A stretch of DNA of 64,000 bases from DATJPY01 sp035506135 (GTDB taxonomy: Bacteria > Myxococcota_A > UBA9160 > PR03): contig DATJPY010000105.1 of assembly GCA_035506135.1 (NCBI GenBank), positions 1-64,000 on the forward strand. Direction: 5' to 3'. The position numbers and the translations under genes were made by a program. Below are positions 39,061 through 47,388 of this stretch, piece by piece. How positions within the stretch are numbered: position 1 is the first letter of the stretch; the number at the start of each line of letters is the position of its first letter. Below the pieces are notes generated by a model that had not been told where the DNA came from, ran no database searches, and saw only the letters and a program-made list of their open reading frames with translations.

Positions 39061-40025
39061 GCTCCGTCCGGCGGTCGGCCGGCGGCTTCACGCTGCTCGA
39101 GGTGCTCGCCGTCGTCCTGCTGACGGGGGTCGTGCTCACGGTCGCGATCAACTTCTACCTGAACCTCTCGAAGGCGAGCCTCGCCGCGATGGACGGCTCG
39201 CAGCGGGCGCGGCGCGCCGCCGTGCTCCTCGACCGGGTGGCGCGCGATCTCGAGGCGACGGTGCTGGTGAAGAAGCCCGCCGAGCTCGATCCCCTGGCGC
39301 ACCCCTGGCTCTTCCTCGCCGAAGGCGACGCGACGGACGCCGGTGCAGAGCGGCTCAAGTTCGTGAGCCGGGGGCGCCACCCGCGCAGCTCGACCGCGCC
39401 GGAGTCGGACCTCGAGGTGGTGGTGTGGACGGCCGAGCGGGGCGCGCACCAGGACCTCGAGCTGCGGCGCTGGAGCTCGCCCGCGCTCCCGCCGGGCCTC
39501 GATCGCAGCTTCCCGACGCCCGACGAGACGGACCTCGTCGCCGCGGGCGTGGCCGAGTTCGGCGTGCGCCTGATGAGCGAGAAGGGCGAGTGGGTGACGA
39601 CCTGGGACTCCTCGTCGCTGGAGGCGTCGGGAGATCTCCCGGTCGCGGCCGAGATCCGCATCTCGTTCTACCTCGGCGACACCAACGCGCGCGACGGCCC
39701 CTACGTGCGCCGCGTGCTGCTGCCGCTACGGCCGCTGGATCTCGAGAAGATGCTCGCGGTCAACGGCCAGAACGTCGTCGGCCAGAGCACGACCAATGGC
39801 CAGGACAGCAAGGACCAGACGGACAACGGGGGCGGGAGCCCCACCCAGCAGGCCTCGCAGGACCGCAACAACTGCATGACGGTGGCGGCCTGTCTCGCGC
39901 GCCATCCGGAGATCAACCCCGCCGCCTTCGGCCCGGAGATCCAGGCGGTCGTGAACGGCTCGATGGGCTCGTGCGCGAGCGACTTCGCGGCGACCGGCAT
40001 GGCGCCGGCGGACTGCCTGCAATGA
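39057..40025 (+). CDS. gspJ: minor pseudopilin GspJ with Cys-containing tail
   Basis: 322 residues. The leader SSVRRSAGG is cleaved before FTLLEVLAVVLLTGVVLTVA. RRAAVLLDRVARDLEATV and VAEFGVRLMSEKGEW are as in GspJ, ending in YVRRVLLPLRPLDLEK at about residue 237. The remaining 85 residues are a Gln/Asn/Ser/Asp-rich linker followed by a segment with four Cys (NNC, AAC, GSC, ADC). GspJ usually stops near the first point, so this tail is additional. It forms the pseudopilus tip with GspI and GspK. The stop overlaps gspK. Confidence 0.9.
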   Translation: MSSVRRSAGGFTLLEVLAVVLLTGVVLTVAINFYLNLSKASLAAMDGSQRARRAAVLLDRVARDLEATVLVKKPAELDPLAHPWLFLAEGDATDAGAERLKFVSRGRHPRSSTAPESDLEVVVWTAERGAHQDLELRRWSSPALPPGLDRSFPTPDETDLVAAGVAEFGVRLMSEKGEWVTTWDSSSLEASGDLPVAAEIRISFYLGDTNARDGPYVRRVLLPLRPLDLEKMLAVNGQNVVGQSTTNGQDSKDQTDNGGGSPTQQASQDRNNCMTVAACLARHPEINPAAFGPEIQAVVNGSMGSCASDFAATGMAPADCLQ

Positions 40026-41044
40026 GGGGCCGTCGCGAGGGCGGCGTCGTGCTGCTGGTGGTGCTCTTCTTCGTGCTGCTGCTGGTGACCAGCATCGCGA
40101 CCTTCCTGCGCCGCGTCGCGATCGACGCCGGCGTGGCGACCAACCGCGACCGCGCCCTCGAGGCCGAGGCGCTGGCGCGCGGCGGCGTGCGGCTCGGACA
40201 GGTGCTGCTGCTCGAGGACCTGCGCCTGGCGTCGAGCGCACCGAGCGCGACCGATAGCAAGCACTCGATCTGGGCGCGCGTGGCGGGCGTCAACCTGATC
40301 GACGATCCGAACGTCTCGCTCACGATCGACGTCGAGGACGCGGCGGCGCGCATCAACCTGAACGGCTTCCTCGACCAGAACGGGAGCGTCGTGCCGCAGG
40401 GGAAGGCGTTCCTGGAGCAGCTCCTCTCCAACGTCATCGACACGCTGCCGGGCAAGGCCGGCGAGAAGGGCTACGACCCCGGCGACCTCGCCGACAACCT
40501 GATCGACTGGATCGACAAGGACCAGGTCCGCCAGTCGGGCGGGCCCGAGACCGACCTCTACCAGAAGCGCGATCCGCCGATTGTGCCGCCGAACCGCCCG
40601 CTGCTCTCGGTCGACGAGCTGCGCCTGGTCGCGGGCTTCGACGGCCCGCTCGTCGACGCGCTGCGGCCCTACGTCGGCGTGTACCCGCTGGTGGGCGGCG
40701 GCGCCATCAATCTCAACACGGCGCCCTCCTGGGTGCTCGCGCAGATCACCGTCGGCAGCGACGTGAGCGGCTATCGAGCGATCGAGGAGGACACGGTGAA
40801 GCGCATCCTGGAGGCGCGCGACAAGAGCCTCGTGTGCGCGTCGGGCAACCAGGTCAGCGGCTGCACGACGACCACGGACCTGTTCGCCGGCGAGTCGCCC
40901 TTCCCCAAGCCCAGCAGCGGGCCGTCGAGCGTGTTCGTGGTGCGGGCGCACGCGCGCGTCGTCGACGTGGAGCGCACCGTCGAGGCCGTGATCGACCGCA
41001 CCAAGCCGAGCCAGCCGTTGCGGCTGGCCTGGCGGGTCGACTGA
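40022..41044 (+). CDS. gspK: minor pseudopilin GspK
   Basis: 340 residues. The leader RGRREGG precedes VVLLVVLFFVLLLVTSIATF; GspK lacks Glu at +5, as here. IDVEDAAARINLNGFL, DLADNLIDWIDKD, LLSVDELRLVAGFDG and GGGAINLNTAPSWVLAQI are family landmarks of the large alpha domain. It caps the pseudopilus tip. The ATG overlaps the gspJ stop (ATGA). Confidence 0.95.
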   Translation: MRGRREGGVVLLVVLFFVLLLVTSIATFLRRVAIDAGVATNRDRALEAEALARGGVRLGQVLLLEDLRLASSAPSATDSKHSIWARVAGVNLIDDPNVSLTIDVEDAAARINLNGFLDQNGSVVPQGKAFLEQLLSNVIDTLPGKAGEKGYDPGDLADNLIDWIDKDQVRQSGGPETDLYQKRDPPIVPPNRPLLSVDELRLVAGFDGPLVDALRPYVGVYPLVGGGAINLNTAPSWVLAQITVGSDVSGYRAIEEDTVKRILEARDKSLVCASGNQVSGCTTTTDLFAGESPFPKPSSGPSSVFVVRAHARVVDVERTVEAVIDRTKPSQPLRLAWRVD

Positions 41045-41058
41045 GGTATCCATAGGGG

Positions 41059-42678
41059 ATGGCGGTGCTCGGGCGCAGCCTCGGCGTCGATCTCGGCAGC
41101 CACTCGATCAAGGTGGTGGAGCTGCGGCAGACGCTGCGCGGCGTCGAGCTGGCGCGGCTGCAGGCGCTCGCCGTCGGGGCGCCGCGGGGAGCGACCGGGA
41201 CGGAGCCGGAGGCGCGGCCCGCGGAGGGCCCCGACGCGGCGGCGATCGAGACGCTGCGCGAGTGGGTGCAGACCCAGAGCCTGTCCGGCGAGCGCATCGT
41301 GTGCGCCATCCCCGGCGACCGCGTCGCGCGCCGGCAGATGCACCTCCCCTTCCGCGATCGGCGCCGCATCGCCCAGGCGGTGCCGTACGAGGTGGAGAGC
41401 GAGACGCCCTTCGCGCTCGACGAGGTCTTCGTCGACTGGGAGCAGGTCGGCAGCGCGGGCGCCAGCGCGGACGTGGTAGCCACGGTGGTGCCGCGCCGCG
41501 ACGTGGCCGCGCGCATCGAGGGGCTCCGCAGCGCAGGGGTCGTCCCGCGCGTGCTCGAGGTCGAGGGCCTGGTCCTCGCCAACCTGAGCGAGCTGGTCGA
41601 CCTGCCCGGCACCCGCCTCCTGGTCGACCTCGGGCATCGGAAGACGACGCTCTGCCTGCTGGTCGACGGCTCCCCACGCGCCGCCCGCACGCTGCCGTCC
41701 GGCGGACGCCACCTGACCGAGGCGATCGCGCGCGAGCGCGGCGTCGATCTCGACGAGGCGGAGCGGATCAAGTGCCGGGACGGGATCCTGCCGTCCAGCG
41801 CAAGCGGCGGATCCCCCGCAGCCCTTCGCGTGCTCGATCGGCTGGTGCGGGACCTCGTGCGCACCCTCGGCGGTCTCGAGAGCGCGCTCGGCGGCCCCGC
41901 CGAGAAGGCGATCGGTGAGATCACGCTGCTCGGTGGGGGCGCGCGCCTGGCGGGCATCGACCACCTCCTGGCGGAGCGCACCGGCATCCCGACCGCGCGC
42001 CTGCAGATCGCGCCGACGGGTCCGGCCAGCGTGCTGATCGCGGGCGGCGACCCGCTGCGCTTCGCGCCCGCGCTCGCGCTCGCGCTGCGCGGCACGCTGC
42101 GCGCGCGCACGCGGATGAACTTCCTGCAGGCCGAGTACGCCCCGCGCCTCGACCTGCGGAAGATGGGCGCGCAGCTCCGCGGCACCGCGCTGCTGGCGGG
42201 CCTCGCTCTCTTGCTCGCGATCGGCGCCGGCGTCTCCCGCATCGCGCTCGAGTCGCGCCGCGCCGACGCGCTCGAGCGCGAGCTCGGACAGCTGTGGAGC
42301 GCGGCCGTCCCCGGCAAGCCGATGCCCGAGGACGTGCCGCGCGCCCTGCAACAGGCGCTCCGGGACGCCCAGCAGAAGGCGGACTTCCTCGGCATCTACG
42401 GCGGCAAGCTGTCGGCCCTCGACCTGCTCACCGAGATCTCGAAGCTGGTGCCGCCCGACCTGCAGGTGATCTTCGAGGAGCTCTCGATCGATGGGCAGGT
42501 GGTGCGCATCCGCGGCCACACGCCGAGCTTCGCGGCCGTCGACCAGCTCAAGGGCGCGCTCGCGCGCTTCCCGAGCTTCGGCGACATCCGCGTCAGCGAG
42601 ATCCAGGCCGACAGCGCGCGCGGGGGGAACAACTTCAGCGTGACGATCAGCCTCGCCAAGGCGGAGCCGGGACCGTGA
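41059..42678 (+). CDS. gspL: type II secretion assembly protein GspL
   Basis: 539 residues. The N-terminal two-thirds form an actin-like cytoplasmic domain of the PilM type (LGVDLGSHSIKVVELRQT, VCAIPGDRVARRQMHLPF, LLVDLGHRKTTLCLLVDG). One transmembrane helix (TALLAGLALLLAIGAGV, about residue 380) and a periplasmic ferredoxin-like domain follow. It recruits GspE and pairs with GspM. AGGGG precedes the ATG closely. The 3' end overlaps gspM. Confidence 0.93.
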   Translation: MAVLGRSLGVDLGSHSIKVVELRQTLRGVELARLQALAVGAPRGATGTEPEARPAEGPDAAAIETLREWVQTQSLSGERIVCAIPGDRVARRQMHLPFRDRRRIAQAVPYEVESETPFALDEVFVDWEQVGSAGASADVVATVVPRRDVAARIEGLRSAGVVPRVLEVEGLVLANLSELVDLPGTRLLVDLGHRKTTLCLLVDGSPRAARTLPSGGRHLTEAIARERGVDLDEAERIKCRDGILPSSASGGSPAALRVLDRLVRDLVRTLGGLESALGGPAEKAIGEITLLGGGARLAGIDHLLAERTGIPTARLQIAPTGPASVLIAGGDPLRFAPALALALRGTLRARTRMNFLQAEYAPRLDLRKMGAQLRGTALLAGLALLLAIGAGVSRIALESRRADALERELGQLWSAAVPGKPMPEDVPRALQQALRDAQQKADFLGIYGGKLSALDLLTEISKLVPPDLQVIFEELSIDGQVVRIRGHTPSFAAVDQLKGALARFPSFGDIRVSEIQADSARGGNNFSVTISLAKAEPGP

Positions 42679-43226
42679 ACGAGCTGCGCGATCGCATCGC
42701 CGTCTTCGTCGCGGGGCTCGCCCCGCGCGAGCGCCTGCTCCTCGGCGCAGCCGGCGGCGTGCTGGTGCTGGCCCTCGTCTGGCTCGGCGGGATCGCGCCC
42801 GTGCTCGGCAGCATCCGCCGCGCGACCCTGCGCGTCGACACCGCCGAGCGGCAGCTCACCGTCGCGCGGCGCCTGCGCGGCGATCTCGGCGAGCTCCAGG
42901 GCCGGCTCGCGGCCGTCGAGCGCCGCATCGGCGAGGGCCCCAAGGGCAACCTCTTCACCACGCTCGAGGAGCTCGCCAAGCAGTCCGCGGTCAAGGTCGA
43001 GTCGATGGAGCCGCAGGCCTCGCAGTCGCAGGATCGCTACCGCGAGACCAAGGTCCAGGTGGTGCTGAAGCAGGTGAGCCTCGCGCAGGCCGTGAACTTC
43101 CTGCACAAGATCGAGTCGCAGCCGCAGCTCCTGTCGGTGAAGAGCCTGCGCGTGCGCACGCACGTCGAGAAGAAGGAGGACATGCTCGACGTGACCTTCA
43201 CGGTGTCCTCGTTCGAGCCGACCTGA
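42675..43226 (+). CDS. gspM: type II secretion protein GspM
   Basis: 183 residues. A cytoplasmic N-terminus with the conserved LAPRERLLLG, one transmembrane helix (AAGGVLVLALVWLGGIAPVL), a coiled coil of about 40 residues and a periplasmic ferredoxin-like fold (TKVQVVLKQVSLAQAVNFL) give the GspM layout. It stabilises GspL in the inner membrane. The GTG at 42675 overlaps the gspL stop (GTGA). Confidence 0.92.
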   Translation: MNELRDRIAVFVAGLAPRERLLLGAAGGVLVLALVWLGGIAPVLGSIRRATLRVDTAERQLTVARRLRGDLGELQGRLAAVERRIGEGPKGNLFTTLEELAKQSAVKVESMEPQASQSQDRYRETKVQVVLKQVSLAQAVNFLHKIESQPQLLSVKSLRVRTHVEKKEDMLDVTFTVSSFEPT

Positions 43227-43228
43227 GC

Positions 43229-44269
43229 ATGGCGGCGCGCGGCGCGGCGGCCATGGTGGCAGCTCGAACCTTCGCGTCCGGGGTGGCGCGCGGGCGGCTC
43301 GCGGTGCTGGTCGGTGCGTACGTGGCGCTCACGGCCGTCTTCGTCGCGATCGGCTTCCCGTACCAGCGCATCGAGCCGCGCGTGGCGGCCGCGGTCGGCG
43401 CCGCGACGGGAGCGCAGGTCGGCATCGGCAAGCTCGACTTCGCGCTGCGCTGGCTCCGGCCCTGGCTGATCGCCAACGACCTCGATCTCGCCTGGGGAGA
43501 AGGCCTGCACCTGCGGATTCCGCACGTGCGCATCGCCCCGGCGCTCTCGCTCTCCTGGCTCCGCGGCGAGCCTTCGGTCGCGCTCTCGGTGGGCGGCGAC
43601 TTCGGCGAGATCAGCGGCACCGCTCGCATCGGCCGGACTCCCGCGTTCCGCGGCGACGTGCACGGCCTCGCGCTCGACAAGCTCCCGAGCGACGCGCTCG
43701 CGCCCGGGCTTCGCCTCACCGGCGCGCTCGACGCGTCGCTCGACCTGCGCGCCGGCAGCGACGGCGGCGCCGAGGGCAGCGCGAAGCTCGACGCGCGCAA
43801 CGGATCGATCACGCCGCCGAATCTCCCCGTCGGCCTGCCCTTCGCGAAGCTCGACGCCGACCTCGCGCTCGGCGGCGGGGCGATGCTCACCGTGAAGTCG
43901 CTGGCGCTCGAGGGGCCGCTGGTGGCGGGGAGCGGCACCGGCAGCATCGGCCGCGGGCGCTCGATCGACACGGCGCCACTCGCGCTCGAGCTGCACCTCC
44001 AGGCGCGCGATCCGGGGCTGCGCCAGCTTCTCACCGCGCAGGGCCTCCCGATCGGGCCCGACGGCACCGCGAACCTGCAGATCTCCGGGACGCTCGCGAG
44101 CCCCGCGCTGCGACCGGGTGCGGGCGGCTTCGGCGCCCCGGTTGGGGCGCGGCCGGAGGGCGGGGCCGCGGCGCGGCCGCCGGGTGCGTCGGCCCCGCGT
44201 CCGGCGGGAGCGCCGGCCGCCGGCGTGCTGCCGCCCGGCGCAGCGCGCGCGCTGCGCGCGCCCAACTGA
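43229..44269 (+). CDS. gspN: type II secretion protein GspN
   Basis: 346 residues. One N-terminal membrane helix (LAVLVGAYVALTAVFVAIGF) precedes a strand-rich periplasmic domain with repeated LxLxxxxG patterns (LRLTGALDASLDLRAG, DGTANLQISGTLASPAL). The tail of about 55 residues is Pro/Ala/Gly-rich. The fold matches GspN proteins present in only some T2SS, including deltaproteobacterial ones; its function is not settled. It starts 2 bases after gspM and ends the gsp gene set. Confidence 0.83.
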   Translation: MAARGAAAMVAARTFASGVARGRLAVLVGAYVALTAVFVAIGFPYQRIEPRVAAAVGAATGAQVGIGKLDFALRWLRPWLIANDLDLAWGEGLHLRIPHVRIAPALSLSWLRGEPSVALSVGGDFGEISGTARIGRTPAFRGDVHGLALDKLPSDALAPGLRLTGALDASLDLRAGSDGGAEGSAKLDARNGSITPPNLPVGLPFAKLDADLALGGGAMLTVKSLALEGPLVAGSGTGSIGRGRSIDTAPLALELHLQARDPGLRQLLTAQGLPIGPDGTANLQISGTLASPALRPGAGGFGAPVGARPEGGAAARPPGASAPRPAGAPAAGVLPPGAARALRAPN

Positions 44270-44276
44270 GGTCGCC

Positions 44277-45230
44277 GTGAGCGGCGAGGCGCTCCAGCGC
44301 GTGCTCCGCACGCTCGCCGACCCGACCCGCGTGCGGATCCTGGCGCTGCTCGAGCGCGAGGAGCTCGCGGTCCAGGAGCTGATGGAGGCGCTGGGCATGA
44401 CGCAGAGCCGCGTCTCCCGTCACCTCGGCATCCTGCGCGAGGCGGGCCTGCTCCGCGACCGGCGCGAGGGGACCTACGTCTTCTACCGCTTCGCGGCCCC
44501 GAGCGAGGGAATCTGGCGCGACGCCTGGGAGCTGGCGCGCCGCGCGCTCGACGGCGACGCCGCCGCAAAGCGCGACGCGGCCGCGCTGGCGCGCGTGGTC
44601 GCCGCGCGCGCGTCGCGCAGCCGCTCGTTCTTCGAGACGGTGGGCCCCGAGTGGGACGCGCTGCGGAAGATCTTCGACGACGACGCGCTGCGCGCGCGCG
44701 CCGTGGCGCACCTGGTGCCGGTCGGCTGGACGGTGGCCGACGTCGGCACCGGAACCGGCATCCTGGCGGGCGAGCTGGCGCGCCTCGGGCTGCGCGTCGT
44801 CGCGATCGACCACTCGCCGCGCATGATCGACGCGGCGCGCGTCAAGCTCGAGGAGGCCGGCATCCGCGGCGTCGAGCTGCGCGAGGGCGAGGCGAGCGCG
44901 CTCCCGCTCGCCGACGGCGAAGTGGACGCCGCCTTCGCCCACATGGTGCTCCACTACCTGCCGTCGCCGGCCGACGCGCTGCGCGAGATGGCGCGCGTGG
45001 TGCGGCCGGGCGGCGTGGTCGTGGTGGTCGACTTCGTGCGCCACGAGGCCGAGTGGATGCGCGAGGAGCTCGGCGTGCTGTGGCTCGGCTTCCCGCCCGA
45101 CGAGGTGCTCGGCTGGTTCTCGGCCGCAGGCCTGATCGGGGCGCGCGTCGAGCAGGTGGCCTCCCCCTCACCGGTGCGCGATCTCCCCGCGGCCTTCATC
45201 GCGAGCGCGCGCCGGCCGCCCGCGCGGTGA
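44277..45230 (+). CDS. ArsR-family regulator fused to a class I methyltransferase
   Basis: 317 residues. Residues 1-80 are a winged helix of the ArsR type (LADPTRVRILALLE, GMTQSRVSRHLGILREAGLL, EGTYVFYRF) without the Cys metal site of ArsR/SmtB. Residues about 140-300 form a Methyltransf_11 domain with VADVGTGTGILAGEL (SAM motif I) and ALPLADGEVDAAFAHMVLHY. It may sense or use SAM metabolism to regulate transcription, but the target genes are unknown. A GTG at 44277 follows gspN by only 7 bases. The stop overlaps the HAD gene (GTGA). Confidence 0.88.
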   Translation: MSGEALQRVLRTLADPTRVRILALLEREELAVQELMEALGMTQSRVSRHLGILREAGLLRDRREGTYVFYRFAAPSEGIWRDAWELARRALDGDAAAKRDAAALARVVAARASRSRSFFETVGPEWDALRKIFDDDALRARAVAHLVPVGWTVADVGTGTGILAGELARLGLRVVAIDHSPRMIDAARVKLEEAGIRGVELREGEASALPLADGEVDAAFAHMVLHYLPSPADALREMARVVRPGGVVVVVDFVRHEAEWMREELGVLWLGFPPDEVLGWFSAAGLIGARVEQVASPSPVRDLPAAFIASARRPPAR

Positions 45231-45931
45231 CGCGCGTCCGCGCCGTCCTGCTCGACGCGGCCGGAACCCTGCTGCGACCGCGCGAGCCGGTCGGTGCCAC
45301 CTACGCGCGGATCGCGGCCGCGTACGGGGTCGAGCTTCCGCCCTGGCGCCTCGACGACGCCTTCCGACGGGTGCTGCGCGCCGCTCCGCCGATGGCGTTT
45401 CCCGACGCGCCACCCGAGCGCCTCGAGTCGCTCGAGCGCGGCTGGTGGCGCGAGCGCGTGCGCGCGACTTTTCGCGCCGCCGATCAGACGGCGCGCTTCG
45501 GCGACTTCGAGGCGTGCTTCGCTGCGCTCTTCGCCCACTATGCGAAGCCCGAGGCGTGGGCGGCGCTGCCGGGTGCGCGCGAGGGCCTCGACGCGCTCCG
45601 CCGCGCGGGTCGTCGCGTCGCGGTCCTCTCCAACTTCGACCGCCGCCTGCCCGCTCTGCTCGACGGGCTCGCGCTGCGGGTGGAGGCCGTGCTCCTCCCG
45701 GCGGAGCTCGGCGCGGCGAAGCCCGATCCTCGCTGCTTCGAGCGCGCCTGCGCGCGGCTCGGCGTCGCGCCCGCCGAGGCGGTCCACGTCGGCGACGATC
45801 CCGAGCAGGACCTCGCAGCGGCGCGCCGCGCCGGCTTGCGCGCGATCGACGCCGCCTCCCTTGCTACGCTGGCCGATCTCCCGGAGCGGATCGCCGCCCT
45901 GGAGGCGACGGAGGAGGAGCGCACCGCATGA
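45227..45931 (+). CDS. HAD-superfamily hydrolase (DxxGT subclass)
   Basis: 234 residues, a C1-cap HAD fold. The nucleophile motif reads LLDAAGTLL: Asp10 is kept but the usual second Asp at +2 is Ala12, as in HDHD3/REG-2-like members. Motif II is VAVLSNFD, the Lys is in GAAKPDPRCF and motif IV is HVGDDPEQDLAAARRAG. It may be a small-molecule phosphatase or a non-phosphatase HAD; the substrate is unknown. It overlaps both neighbours by 4 bases (GTGA, ATGA). Confidence 0.86.
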   Translation: MTRVRAVLLDAAGTLLRPREPVGATYARIAAAYGVELPPWRLDDAFRRVLRAAPPMAFPDAPPERLESLERGWWRERVRATFRAADQTARFGDFEACFAALFAHYAKPEAWAALPGAREGLDALRRAGRRVAVLSNFDRRLPALLDGLALRVEAVLLPAELGAAKPDPRCFERACARLGVAPAEAVHVGDDPEQDLAAARRAGLRAIDAASLATLADLPERIAALEATEEERTA

Positions 45932-47388
45932 ACCGATCGACGGCCCCGGAGGGACCGGTCGCCTTCTTTCGCGAGCGCTTCGGCGTCGACGACCGCGCGC
46001 TCGAGCGCACGCTCGGCGCGGCGCTCGAGCGCCAGATCGACGCGGCGGACCTGTTCTTCGAGTACTCGACGAACGACCAGGTTGCGCTCGAAGAAGGCAT
46101 CGTGAAGAGCGGCGATCGCCACGTCGAGCAGGGCGTCGGGGTGCGCGTGCAGGCGGGCGAGCGGCAGGGCTATGCGCACTCGGACGAGATCACGCTGGAG
46201 AGCCTCTCGCTCGCCGCAACCACCGCGCGCGCGATCTCCGAGCGCAGCGCGCCGGCGAGCGCCGTCGCGGTCCGGGCCGCGGGCGCCCCGAGCCGCGACC
46301 TCTACCCGATCGCGACCGATCCGACCGACGTGCCGGCGCTGCAGAAGGTGCGGCTCCTCGAGGAGATCGACGTCTACGCGCGCGCGCGCGATCCGCGCGT
46401 TCAGCAGGTGATGGCGAGCATCCTCACCCAGCAGCGACACGTCCTGGTGGCGGACAGCGACGGCACGTGCGTCGGTGATACCCGGCCGCTGGTCCGCTTG
46501 AACGTCCAGGTGATCGCGCAGGACGCCTCCGGCCGCCGCCGCGAGATGGGCTACCAGGGAATGGGCGGCCGCTACGACCTGGCGCGCCTGCTCGACCCCA
46601 CCGCGTGGAAGCCGCTCGTCGACGAGGCGGTGCGCATCGCGCTCCTCAACCTGGAGGCGGTCGCCTGCCCCGCCGGCAGCTGCGACGTGGTGCTCGGTCC
46701 GGGCTGGCCGGGGATCCTGCTGCACGAGGCGATCGGCCATGGCCTGGAGGGCGACTTCAATCGCAAGAAGACCTCGGCCTTCTCGGACCGCCTGGGCCAG
46801 CGCGTGGCAGCACCCGGCGTGACGGTGGTCGACGACGGCACCCTGCCCGGCCGGCGCGGCTCGCTCAACGTCGACGACGAGGGAACCCCGTCGCAGCGCA
46901 CCGTGCTGATCGAGGACGGCGTCCTGGTCGGGTACCTGCAGGACCGCCTGAACGCGCGGCTCATGGGCATGAAGCCCACGGGCAACGGCCGCCGCGAGAG
47001 CTACGAGCATCTGCCCATGCCGCGCATGACCAACACCTTCATGCTGGCGGGCCGCGACGACCCGGCCGAGATCGTGCGCTCGGTGCCGCGCGGCATCTAC
47101 GCCGTCTCCTTCGGAGGCGGCCAGGTCGACATCACCAGCGGCAAGTTCGTGTTCAGCGCCAACGAGGCCTACCGCATCGAGTCGGGCCGGATCGGCGCGC
47201 CGGTGAAGGGCGCCATGCTGATCGGCAACGGCCCGGACGTGCTGACGCGCGTCTCGCGCATCGGGTCGGATCTACGCCTGGACGAAGGCGTCGGCACCTG
47301 CGGCAAGGACGGGCAGTCGGTGCCGGTGGGCGTGGGATTGCCGACGCTGCGCATCGACGGCCTCACCGTGGGCGGCACCGAGACGTGA
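45928..47388 (+). CDS. tldD: metalloprotease TldD
   Basis: 486 residues. The zinc site HEAIGH (His266, Glu267, His271) followed by GLEGDFNRKK identifies TldD. Other landmarks are RREMGYQGMGGRYDLARL, TLPGRRGSLNVDDEGTPS, and GGQVDITSGKFVFSANEAY near the C-terminus. With PmbA/TldE it forms a heterodimeric protease that trims unfolded or RiPP-type peptides; the CcdA antitoxin and microcin B17 are known substrates in E. coli. The ATG overlaps the HAD gene stop, and the pmbA GTG overlaps its stop. No candidate precursor peptide was found beside it. Confidence 0.96.
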   Translation: MNRSTAPEGPVAFFRERFGVDDRALERTLGAALERQIDAADLFFEYSTNDQVALEEGIVKSGDRHVEQGVGVRVQAGERQGYAHSDEITLESLSLAATTARAISERSAPASAVAVRAAGAPSRDLYPIATDPTDVPALQKVRLLEEIDVYARARDPRVQQVMASILTQQRHVLVADSDGTCVGDTRPLVRLNVQVIAQDASGRRREMGYQGMGGRYDLARLLDPTAWKPLVDEAVRIALLNLEAVACPAGSCDVVLGPGWPGILLHEAIGHGLEGDFNRKKTSAFSDRLGQRVAAPGVTVVDDGTLPGRRGSLNVDDEGTPSQRTVLIEDGVLVGYLQDRLNARLMGMKPTGNGRRESYEHLPMPRMTNTFMLAGRDDPAEIVRSVPRGIYAVSFGGGQVDITSGKFVFSANEAYRIESGRIGAPVKGAMLIGNGPDVLTRVSRIGSDLRLDEGVGTCGKDGQSVPVGVGLPTLRIDGLTVGGTET

